In this document: positions 23,451 to 34,942 of the stretch, piece by piece
Layout of the letters: each line of letters starts with the position of its first letter
Position numbering within the stretch: position 1 is the stretch's first letter
Assembly: GCF_000764305.2 (NCBI RefSeq)
Contig: NW_025933326.1
Coordinates: 62,001 to 126,000 of the forward strand
DNA: 64,000 bases
Direction: 5' to 3'
Source: Hyalella azteca
Lineage: Eukaryota > Arthropoda > Malacostraca > Amphipoda > Hyalellidae
Translations under genes and position numbers: made by a program
Notes under the pieces: generated by a model
Databases searched by the model: none
What the model was told of the DNA's origin: nothing
What the model saw: only the letters and a program-made list of their open reading frames with translations

Positions 23451-23517
23451 GCCTAACGAGAGTCGAACCTGTAGACCGCTCTAGCGTATGAGTCAGAGTG
23501 CCGAATGTTGCGGTGCT
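23451..23517 (-). pseudogene. tRNA/SINE-like relic
   Basis: The minus strand reads CGGCACTCTGACTCATACGC, then TAGAGCGGTCTACAGG and TTCGACTCTCG. Box B is near-consensus (GGTTCGACTCT). CTGACTCATACG resembles the anticodon region of a tRNA with anticodon CAT, and CTCT/AGAG can pair around it. The T-stem is poor and no acceptor stem is seen, so it is a relic or a tRNA-derived SINE head and not a functional tRNA. Confidence 0.4.
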
Positions 23518-26252
23518 TTCCCCCGAAAAAATACTGTTCGAAACAGATGACTGAATCTTACAAGTTCCATTTTTCCTGCCATTTAGGCGCGGGTGAAGGA
23601 AATAGGTGCAAAACCGATTATTTAGAGAACCTTAGTCTTCTACAACATGTTCTAGTTTTCACGATAGAGGTATTTAATTTGTTTCGCATTCACAATTACA
23701 AAAAATATGATTAGACGTGTTAACCTCTCAAACATTGAATTGAACGTTGAATAAAAAACAAGCTATATAGTTAGCTTTAGCGCAGACAAGAAATGTAGAA
23801 ATACGCAAAATAAATGCTACAGCCTGATGAAGAAAAAGATGGTCATCATCTTGAGGAGTTACTCCAGAACTTCAAACACGTTATTATCACAAATATTTAT
23901 CACACGTCCAAACCGCGAAAATATCTTCAGATTTCTCCCGTGATATATTAACCTCTTGCGCAGAAAATACGCGCCTTAGATGGAAATCTTTGTATACACG
24001 TTGTTTGTTTAACAAAACTAAGGTTCCTCGATAGTTTCCGTTGCGTTAATTATTTCTTTTACTAAAACCCGCTTCACAGGACTCCTTTTTCTTCACACAG
24101 GAAATTCGTTTACTAAAACCCGCTTACATTTCCTCTGCAAGTGCAATTCCCTTTCGACCCTTATAGCCTCCCTGGGCAAAGTCAAAAGTGAAATTATTGA
24201 CTAGCAATCTTGGATTGCTAAAACTACCTATATACTATATATATAGTGCTTGGATCGGTGACTGCACAAAGCGCTATGCAAGAACAAGGTAAGCGATCTG
24301 TAACAGTTCTGACTCACAAGCAATTTCAGTATTAAAAGTGTGTTTATTTGAATGAATGAAAGAAAGATTTCATGCATGTTATAATTATCTGAAAGTGATA
24401 ATTCAAATTCTAATGAAACAATTCTTGTTTGCTCTCTCTGTACCTACATCGATGTTCATAAATAAAAGAGGCTTGCCCGCCTGTTCATAAACTCATGAGC
24501 GGTCATTAACGTCCAGCTGCTTAAAGTACCTGCATGCATTGAGTCTACATTGTCCATGGATATGTGAATTTATATTTTGGACTTGGGCGGATCGAGCACC
24601 TAAGCTGGTGCTCGTCTGATTTTGAATTGTAAAATCTAATAATAATTATATACTACAATGATAATGATTTCAATTCAATTTTAATTAGATTTAAATGATA
24701 ATAATAATTGAAAATTTGTTCCTTGTTTTTCAATGTAGAAATTTTGCAACATGAAACCAAACTCCGTATTTTTTCATGCAGGTTGAATTTTCGAGAATGC
24801 GTAGTACACTTTTTAATATTGGAGATGAAATTTATAAGCAGGTAATTGTATATCATTTCGTGGAGCTATTGTTCTTCCGTTTATTTCTTTCTCTGTTATT
24901 CTTGTCTTGTTCATAAGACTGTTCTTGCACGCTGCCCAACCCACCCAAGACTTAGGCTGCGCTGTTGCTCTGTGTAGCCTGTCTTTCCAGTGCAGTTTAT
25001 TTCGGCCGCAGCTCCAGGCGTCCTTTTGGGCTGATCTTATTAAGGCAGAATATATACGGAGAAGGCTGACACGAGCAACCAAAGAATGCATAATCAATGG
25101 CACTTGACCTTAATTAGTGCTGTTGTTTAAGCGGCCCGCTCCTGATTACGGTCACATCAACAACGTCTGCTGCATAAATTGGCCTAACGATCTATATACG
25201 AGATTCGCTTCCGAGTGTGCACTTAATAGTTTTGCTTCTTACGTTCCTAATATAGTAATAGCAGTGGGGTCTTGCTCATCTACTTTTGGACTACAATTTT
25301 ATCTAATTTTCAATTGGTAATTGAGTTTATTGAATGACAGACCCAAAATAGCCTAGAGAACAGGCTTCTTCGAAATGGTGAACCTAAATTACTTAATTCG
25401 TATTTATGTAAGTATGAATTCAAAGTGAATAATTTATATACCAATGGAAAGAAAAAGATTCAATGTTTTTTACATTTTTATAACATACATTTGTCGCGTC
25501 CAGTACGCGTGCGACATGCACTTTGAGTTTGTAGCCTTACGGCGGGGAGCTGTATTCGGGGTCGCAGCCACCTGCCATTCATTACAGTTGTGATGTTACT
25601 AGGAGTTGAGCGTCCGCTGAATTAATTTTTAGGTCAATTTGCTATTATTGTCATATTGTCTTGTTCATGTTATATTAGTTAGTTTATAGTTTAGTTCTCC
25701 AGTGTGAAGTAAAATCGTTTCCTTTCTTTTGGCACAGTAAAGTAAGCTTGAATTCCCGTTGACAATTTAGAATTTAAAGACTAGGGCACACACACCATCC
25801 ACGTAAGTTCCTAGTGATTTGTATCTGTTGCCACGTTCATATTTATTTTAGCCGGAAGTTGTGCGATACAGAGATATTTGGTGTATTAAATATATTTAAT
25901 AAACCAATATATATAAACCCATGCATATTTGTACTTGGTCTAAATCTTAAGTTTGCATTTTCATTTATTCTGATGTGCGGAATTTTGTCCCGCAGTTTTA
26001 CAAGAAGAATAAGGAAACAACCCAGAATGACTACTGTTTTTCCTTATCATTGTCTATGCCTGGCTTGATGAGGTGGCTGTTTGAAATTTTGCCAGGACAA
26101 CATATATGTCGCCCTTAGCGGCACGGAAAACATCTAAAAATCTAAACGGAAGCCAAACTCGTCCCACACAAGAGAAAACGTACCTTCTGTATAGAGAAAG
26201 CATATATTTACTGAGTGTAACGTAGCAGTGTTACGGTTCTTCAGATCAACCC
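23518..26252. other. non-coding, one short duplication
   Basis: A 20-base string (TTTACTAAAACCCGCTTCAC and its near copy TTTACTAAAACCCGCTTACA) occurs twice, near 24057 and 24109. No gene is supported; the opposite-strand frames around 24813-25107 carry no known motif. Confidence 0.5.
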
Positions 26253-26339
26253 GAGTTGCTGGTAGAGGCGGGACGTAAACAGAGTTGCTGGTAGAGGAGG
26301 GACGTAAACAGAGTTGCTGGTAGAGGCGGGACGTAAACA
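26253..26339. repeat. 29-bp tandem repeat, 3 copies
   Basis: Three contiguous copies (26253-26281, 26282-26310, 26311-26339) of a unit starting GAGTTGCTGGTAGAGGCGGG and ending ACGTAAACA. Copy 2 differs by one base (GAGG for GCGG). A partial fourth copy (AAGTTG) follows. The near identity suggests recent amplification. Confidence 0.93.
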
Positions 26340-27918
26340 AAGTTGACTTGCCCACTCGTCCGAGAGCCATAGCCACGCACTCTCAGCGGTCGTTGTTGGG
26401 CGATAGAATGGACTGGAATATTTCTCGGCTTGATTGAATTCTATTCCGATGCATGAAAGTATTCAGAATCAACTGACCTACGTACGTCTGTGATACGAGC
26501 ACGGGCTGCTCGCTGATTGTAGTAGAGATAGTGGTTACTCTCACTACGCGACCACTCAGTTTATTCAGTCCCAATGGATTTTCGAACGAGTGCTTTATTT
26601 TTTGTGAGTGTTCTTGAGTGAAGTTTTGATTTAGCTAGCCAATATTTCCCTCTTGACTCGATGATATATCCTTTATTAGCATATTAACAATGAATCATGG
26701 ATAAGGTCTTGGCAAATACTATGGAAGAAATTAGCAAACGACGATATGCCATTTGTGGCTGTTTGGTTTTAAACACATGTTTTGGATTCTTGCAGATTAA
26801 ATGAACTCCACTGAAAGTCCTTTTTCGTCTCTGGCGCCAATTTTGATTTTTTACAGTTTTCGTGGCCAACAAACAACCTTGTTAATTAATTAGAGAGTTG
26901 CTAGCTTGAGATTTGGCTCGTCCTATATAACTTCATGTTCGCATGAAGCACGCTGGATGAAAATGCCGAAATTTCTCAAAAAAAAAGCCGGATTGGAGCA
27001 CTATTTCTTCTGGAGAACGGTTTTAGAGACGTGGTAATTGTGAGCACTAACTTACAGAAAAAGAATGTGTTGAGAATGTTTTTGGATGACGAACAATTTT
27101 TGTTAATCATGTTCATTGAATAGCGCTCTGGAGCGCTCCGAACATCATTAAGCGCGTTAAGGAAGCCTCGCTCGATAGCCCAGGTGCTTTATAAAGCTTA
27201 TGGAATGCACGCTAGTTTTTCAGATGACAAATGGCGAGTCTTGCTGCCCAACATCGGGCGGCGCGTCTTTCAATGCCCAAGAAATGCAACAAAAAATTCC
27301 AATAAATCAGATACCATGAGCTAATTTGATGGTTGTGACCGCAGCTAATTAGGCGATGGATACTTTGTTATAATGGTTCCACTAACGATGTGAAAAACTT
27401 GATATTTTTCGCCCTGTCTCTGAAAGCATAAATCCGATTTCTTGTGGATTGCTGGCCAGGTCAAGATCATGCCGGCATGCAGACTTTGATTGTGAGTTTA
27501 GTAATGAATTCAATTTCCTCTCACCGCCAAGATTAAGTATGATGAATATTACGTTTCTCTAATCAGTTGGCTTCTTGGAAGTCAACATGGAGCATGTAGT
27601 GTTGGATAATTGTTGAACTTTTTCTTTCGAGGTAACTTACGTACCAGAGACTTTCAGGCTCTGCGAAGCAGGTGAACAACGGTATGATTTTATATAATTC
27701 TGTAATCGATTACATGCGACTTCAATAGATTGCAAGAAAACATGCTGCACAGTGCACAGATATTAGTTTGCAATGTACAGGGACCACGGCAGGTTTCCCC
27801 AAGTGCCCGTTCAAGACAAATGCCGCCCATGTTGATTAAACTAAACATTTACTTTCAAATATGTGAAAAAACGGTTGCATTTGCCGACTCTTTTCTGCGA
27901 ACCTATTAATAATCAATT
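26340..27918. other. non-coding, nothing recognised
   Basis: Only short frames (about 60 codons) without motifs. Confidence 0.55.
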
Positions 27919-28170
27919 AATAAAACTAGATTCTTCATAAAATTTGCTAGATGAATAGGACTTGGAACTAGCCTCCTCACTGGAAAGGCTATATTAATAA
28001 ATTAGCCTCTTACCCATCGAAGCTAAATGAATAAACTAGCCTCTCAACTAGTATGATCTATTGAATAGAGCTAGCCGCTTTGCCAGCAAGGCTAGATGAA
28101 TAAGACTAGCCTCCTCCTTAATTAGCATGGCTAGATGACTAGTCTAACCTCCCCACTTGCATGTCTAAAT
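27919..28170. repeat. degenerate 33-42-bp tandem array, ~7 units
   Basis: Each unit contains GAATAAACTAGCCTCCTCA-like sequence and ends in GGCTAGAT or GCTAAAT. Units vary in length and are diverged. The word CTAGCC or its complement recurs on both sides of each unit, so single units could form small hairpins. It is not coding. Confidence 0.75.
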
Positions 28171-31100
28171 ACTAGTGTATACCCTCAGTTTTGGCGCACG
28201 CGGCCTCATGTATGGAAGGGGTAAAACTACTTTAATCTAATTAAAATCTAATGAAACTTGAATCAAATAAATTTATTTGTTGCTTAATTAATTTCCTCAA
28301 TATGTTGATCATTATAATGGCTTCAAAGAGGTTACTGATTCACGATTTATTAAATAATCAATACCTACAATACATGTTGCACATCGTTAACCAAACGAAT
28401 TTGATATATTTATAAGGTGCCGCCATGTGCGTGCATTTATTGATAAACAGTGAAGTGAAGAATTAGAGGATTAAAACTTTTACAATTTTAATTCATAAAG
28501 ATTCATTTTGATAATCAATGATCAAACTATTTGACGTCTGGCATGTATACAGAGTCATTTAGAGGTAATCTATATTCAAAGTTTTTTATGAGCTATCACA
28601 TTACTTTCCAACCTTGTAATTTCCATCACTAGAACTATGAGTCTGCTAGTGGGTTGCTTTCTCAGTAATCTAATACCTTTTCCTACTTCAGCCGGTGGTG
28701 TAACATTTTATAGTTAAAATATTGGCTTAAATTTATTTTGAGTTCAAAGTCCATACCATCAACTCAAGACAAAAACTTTCGGAGATATTCGTGGCTCCTA
28801 GATCCTTCAGGCCATTTGTATTTTCCTTGGACTTAATTAGCTGCTATTGTGGGCTGCTATTTCTTTGAACACTTAACACGCTCTCTTTACTGAAGTTTTA
28901 CGTACCCTGTATAACCGCTATCGATCAATATTTTTCTTAGATAAAAATTTTTCTCATAACACTTATAGTTCATGTTGCTCCTGGAGTCGAGTGAAATGGA
29001 ATATAAAATGCAAGCTGTGAAAAGCCTTTCATATAGACTTGTACTGGGCCGCATCGCGCCCTGAAGACGGTAATTAGCGTTCACTAATGCAGCTATAAGA
29101 GCGTTTGCTCTTGTGCGAGACGCGGGCGTTTCCAAGAAGAGGCGTGACGAGGCACGGTCGTGGAGGTAGCATTCAATTAGATTGCACTAACTTTTGTATG
29201 CAGAACTCCCTCGCGCACTCATTCTTGTTGAAAAACTGGTGCTGCATTCTATTTTCTTTAATGAGCACTTGGTATGCAAATAAATTTTTCAGTTCGATAA
29301 GAAATGTATTACAGATGCTGATGGAATCTATTTTGGAAGAACGATCGAGTTCTACTATTAGTTTTGGTATAGATTAAATCATATTTTCGCATTTGTTTTT
29401 GAAAAATAAGTATAATCAAACAGAAATACTTATGAACCTAACAAATTTTTACTTCTAAAATGAAAATTTTAAAATTTATCCGTATCAGATCTCCGTATCA
29501 GTTGTGCTCTGATAATAAGTCCCAATGAAGTATTTTGAATTGTAATATTGTGAGTGTCGATCATGTCTTTGCCATTCTCCCAGTGACTGAGTAATCTTGC
29601 AACTAAAGTGTATCATTTACCGTGGGATGAATTACTTGTTGCATTTAGTCTACTTAATTGCGACGCAAAAGATTCCTACTTCATTTTGTTGTTTTATCAG
29701 TTAGTTGAATTTGATCTGGTTGTACTAATTGCACCTTATTTGATTTTAATATTTTTTACAAGCAGTGGACACATTCAGACTTGTAAATGCCAAAGTCGTT
29801 GCACACCAATCGAAAGGAAAAAGATACAAGCAGTAAAAAATAAACGAGGGTTCTTATTTATTAAGACATCACGTCCACTATTAATGAGTCAGAAAGCGCA
29901 CAATTCTCTACTCTACAGAACGCTAAGAAGATGTAAAAACTAAAGCAACCTAGGACGTACATAAGTCAATTATTCTATGTACAATAAATTCAGGCGCAAC
30001 AAATGAAGGGTTGTCTATATATAAATTAGCCTTGACACTTAAAATTAAAATCTCATGAACACAAAACATGGAATGATTTGTTTCTGTTCGGCCGCAAAAC
30101 AAGAGTTCATTCCAATTCAGTTTTGACTTCTCGCACAAGTGATCATCGTTGTTTAACGTTCGTGGAAATTATTAAAACCCACTAACTCTTAAATATTCGT
30201 TAATATTCTTGCAGAACACAATAATTGCAGTTATTATTCTGTCTCCCTGAATCTTACACTCAAGAAATTCTATTTGGTATTGTCAAGAACAAGAAAATAG
30301 GAAAGTACACGACGAAAATTGTAGACCGTGGCACTACAGCATTCAGTTAGAACCGCGATTTTATGAATCAAAATTTTGTAAGGCTCATGTTTATATAATT
30401 CAAGGCTGGGGACTTACTAGCCAATTTTGTACTTGTTCGCAAACAATGACAAGCGTTTCTCAAGTCCGATTAGACACAATACACAAAACGGACAAAATAT
30501 TAGCTCGAGATATTCCATGGTTGATTTTAGACATGCATCAATGAAACTACCTAGCGCTCAGTGTTGGATCACTGTATTTATTCCCAGAACCGTAATCAAC
30601 GGAATTTAACATTTTGGCACAACAGGATTTTAGTTTAAATGGAAGATCTTAGATGAAACCAAAGAAGACTAACCGGCAGGTTGGCTAACTTTTGCCCATT
30701 TCCAGACAAATAAATTAATGTTTATCTGGAGCCGGCAAAGCCTTTTGTTTGAGAGTCCATTTCAATATTTTAAATGAAAACCACTGTAATGGATATTTAA
30801 AATTTATACTTTTTGTAATAATATTTAGAAAAGAACTTGCTCAACGTATGCTATCTGAGATCTGAGACTCACTTGAGTTTCCGGAACTTTACGTTTGATC
30901 TTTTTGCCATGAGGTTTTAATTGAAGAAAACGAATTATTGTCATTCAAATTTTTAGGAGGAGATTATTGTCCTTAATTATTACATGGAACCAACCATTTA
31001 ATAACTGAATCAAATGCTCACCTGAATATTTTGATATCAACTTTTCAAAATTTAGCAAACCTTTAGCGATAAAAAGAAAATTTTAAATTTACTCTAAAAT

Positions 31101-33307
31101 TATCGTAAAAATTGCGTACTATAGAACACATCTTCAGTATAAGTCGACTAATTAAGCGCACGACGATTTCAAGCATAATTATTAAGAGATACAGCTTTTA
31201 ATTTACAGATGGTGAACACGTTTACAGTAATTAAGCTAATCCGATGTAAAAAACGAATGTCTTAAAAAGTTTCTTGATTACACAACATCTGTACAAGCTG
31301 CAAAAACCGGGTCAGCCGAAACTACGCAATTCATCAGTTCGAGATGCGTATACGAATCTGTTCAACTTTTAGCTTATGAGGATTTTCTGCTGATGATATC
31401 GATTATTATCAAAGTGAATCTTTTACCTAATTTCGATTGATATCAGGTGACATTGTTGTCAGTTGAAAAGCTTCAATTTGAATAAAGCCTTTGATAACCT
31501 TCGTTTAACCTGAAATCAAAGGTAAGACTGGGCCATTTTACAGACTACATTCAATACGGTTCTGATTTGAAAAATGGAGACATATTTCATTAATTGATGA
31601 GCAACTTTTTAATTTTCGCAGATAAATCATCTAAAACGATTTACGATTAAACGTCGCCTAAGGCGTAGCGGAGTTATCCATGTTACCAATCGATATTCAG
31701 CGTTAATCCCGCTGACCTTGCGTATTTAAAATTATTATCATGACTCGCATATTTGGAGTCTTGTCGTAAAAACAATATCTTAGTCATGGAGACGAGACTA
31801 GAATATGTTTCATGAATTTTTTGATGAATAAATCATTCAGAAGATGATAAACCGCGAACTCAAAGTTCATACGCATTTTGCCTCCAACTTTGTTCAATTA
31901 TTTACCCATAAAGCAATCCCATTCATGTGTGTACCATAATTGCGTGTCCGAATTAAGATCTACGTGGAAAATGTACATATTTTTCGGGCTAATAAACGAA
32001 CGCAGTGGTGCATTCCCATTGTCCATTATTATCGCTGAACGACGTATTAAATCCGCAGCAAAAACAGATGAAGGAAATCTGGGTTGTAGACAAACTAAAG
32101 CTAAATTATTTGTCACCGAAGTATTGACAATCGTCGGCATGATGCGAGTTTACCAGGTTATAGATTAAGCATTGCCATGAAAATAAGTCATTTAAATATT
32201 GTCTCATCGAACATCCATACACATCGTTCATATTTCGTTGCAGTTTGTTTATTGATGACTTGGTTAATAAATTGTAGCGATTCAGTATAACTTCGGAATA
32301 ACTTTTAGCGTAAAAATTCAGAATATAAAAAGTTATTACAGAAGCGAGGGAACTAGCATCCATGCACGTGCGAGTGGGAAATGGTAATGGACAGTAGGTG
32401 GAAGCGTAGGAGGAAATAAACAGAAGCACAAGTTACTTGTCATAAGTATTCACCTAGTTGGTTGTGATGATTCAAATGGAACATGTGTCATATTTATACA
32501 ATACAATTTGAAATTTACAATAATGACTTCACATGCAATACGAATGGCTGAAAAGATAAATATCCATTCAACATTGAATCTTGAATTGAAAAAAATTTGT
32601 TCAGGAGTCGATGGCTGGGTTTGAGACTGGTTTTCAGAAAATATTTGTAAAATATATAGTGTGTTTAATGTTTACCCAACGAACTAAGCCATTCTAGATC
32701 TTGCTCGCCAGTCGCCACGGACGTGTTTGACTCGCACACACGATGGTTCTTTCAGTTTACAGTGCCAAAATTAGGCCTTTTCTTTGTAATCTTAAGATGA
32801 GATTTGTAGCCTGCTGATGAGTGAATGTATTAGAACCGACGCCTCATGTATCAAAAGTGAATTGTTTCTTTCAACTTTCCATGTGAAAATTTTCCGCTTC
32901 AACACCGTAATTATAAAGTAAACTGCGCATTTCGGTTTGGCTAAAAAGTTTGCTTGGAGCAAGGTTGCCGTTGGAGACCATAAGTTTCCTTCTTACTCTG
33001 TTGATATGGTACATATGCAGATAAAACCGTCTATAATGCTAGGCAAGGGCAGAATTAAGATCGATCCAGTGAATTAATTCTTCAAACGCATTTGCTTGAC
33101 TCAACAGCAAATTAATAAGTCTCTATTCTATGTTGTTTCCCACATACCCCTACATTTCCCTTTCTACGAAACTTTTTCCATCTGTAGGCATGCGCCTTGC
33201 ATGGAGCGCATGCGCGGGAAAATTGACTTGCCAGCTTGCGCATGCGCCGTAGGGTTGGGAGGAGTTAGGCCTCCTCTGCCCTCCTTGCTGCATTAGCTGA
33301 TTGCCAG
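28171..33307. other. non-coding, nothing firm
   Basis: About 5 kb of AT-rich sequence. Frames of up to 111 codons (29608-29943 +, hydrophobic then Lys/Arg-rich; 32106-32429 -) show no recognisable family. An isolated exon here cannot be ruled out. Confidence 0.45.
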
Positions 33308-33330
33308 CTAACCTAACCTAACCTAACCTA
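33308..33330 (-). repeat. interstitial TTAGG telomere-type repeat
   Basis: Four and a half units of CTAAC on the plus strand, which is TTAGG on the minus strand. TTAGG is the ancestral arthropod telomere repeat. The run is only 23 bases, so it may be an old repair scar or chance. Just before it (33187-33250) are several GCATGCGC palindromic words. Confidence 0.7.
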
Positions 33331-34803
33331 GAGACTCATTGCTCTGCTACCGGCCAGCACTTCCGACTGCACAGAACACGCGTCTAGAACACCTCGTGAT
33401 GGTTCTTCCTCCACTCACTGAGCTTGGCTTACGTCTTGGAGGAATGGCAGCAGGCTTTCAATACATTACTGAAATATTTGTTTCATTTTTTAACACAATA
33501 GTATCCAAATCATTAGTTTATCGTCTCGACTGAAGAAAGATGCTAATTTGTAAAAATGATATTATAGAGAAAATTACAAAATAACGCATAAATACTTATG
33601 AATTGTAATCAAATTCACGTAAATTATGAGCATGAAGGTTGTTTTTGATTTATCCCATTTAACTTTTTTTGAATATTGAACAACAATACATTAATATTAT
33701 ATCGATTATTCTCGCTCAATAATAGTCGTTCAATACTCAACTGCTATCCTTTCGCCTGTGCGTAGTTTTGCTAAGAAATTCGTTCCTGAATTTCGTGAGT
33801 CGCCAGTCATGTTTGCATGTTCGTTCGGGATTAACCACTCTCGTCGATGACCCTTGGGCTCGGCTTTTCAAGTCAGGCAGCAGACATCAGCGCACGCTTT
33901 TTGCTTTGAATTTGTTTACCGAAGACCTCATTTGTTTTCATTAGCGAGAACATCGTCGGAAGAGCCTGAACCAACAAGCGACCGCCGTCGCGTGATCTAA
34001 TGCTTGTCCGGTAACGACCGGCTAATGGTTTTATAAATTGGCCGTAACCCGGAGAGAAGGGAAGGAAGAATGGCTGCCTACCTGGTCAATAAGAAAGGCC
34101 AATATCGTGAAGCCAAACTAGCCTCCAGCTAACGAAATAAGTGAGTCTTGTTTACTTTCCATCGCCTTCGATCTCAGTGAAAATTAACGTGAAATATGAA
34201 GCCAGGTACCATGGTTTCAGAGTTAAAGCGGCGATTGTCTTTGAGCTTATTTTTTACAGCAAAATGGAAAATCGTAATCTAAAGACGTGTGAGTTTAAGA
34301 TTTTCAAGGAATTGGTGAAATAAAATCTAACTGGCAAACATCGATAAAAAGGTCAATGCGAATTTCGACTGATCGAGAATTTTTTTTTCACTAAGTATGT
34401 TTGTGGAGTCCTAATCATTACACTACTTGATTGGAAACTAAATAGGTTCCACTCTAAAAAAACATTTCTTACATAGTGTCCACAGTTAAAATACGTTAAT
34501 GAGATCAAGCTTTGAAATGTTCAAATAACTGTAGTTATTATAGCTAGAAATATATCCTAATTGCAATAATCTCGCACTAAAGTGAGAGCTACAGACATTG
34601 ATGGTTGAGAAGAATTTTGTCAAGTACATTAATTGTAGCTCGAGCTTAACAGAATGAAATACGATCCATTATGCCTATGAATGAATGTGGTGCATCACTA
34701 TTATTCACCGAATTGTCTTCATTAACTTGCTGGAAAGCACTAATTGGCACGTATGGCACCTTGTGAGCATAGCTCAACATAAATTCATCGTGTTGCATTA
34801 TAT
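33331..34803. other. non-coding, 3' flank of the KLF gene
   Basis: AT-rich DNA with short frames only. Part may hold 3' UTR if the KLF transcript runs past its proximal poly(A) signals. Confidence 0.45.
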
Positions 34804-34809
34804 TTTATT
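34804..34809 (-). promoter_or_regulatory. candidate poly(A) signal of the KLF gene
   Basis: AATAAA on the minus strand about 133 bases past the KLF stop codon. Another AATAAA lies at 34926-34931, only about 12 bases past the stop, which would make a very short 3' UTR. AATAAA is frequent by chance in AT-rich DNA, so this is only a candidate. Confidence 0.35.
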
Positions 34810-34942
34810 AAGAAACCGCGTCCGATAAGTTACATCTATATATTTTATATACAATCTATACGTACGATACATGACTGAGTTTGATAAAGTAATTATTGTT
34901 AAAAGCACAGTGAAAAGGGAATCAATTTATTTACACGGATAA

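Noticed and set aside
29608..29943. 111-codon plus-strand frame, hydrophobic N-terminal half and basic C-terminal half
   Set aside because: It does not match any membrane-protein family I know, and the codons look like ordinary AT-rich DNA.
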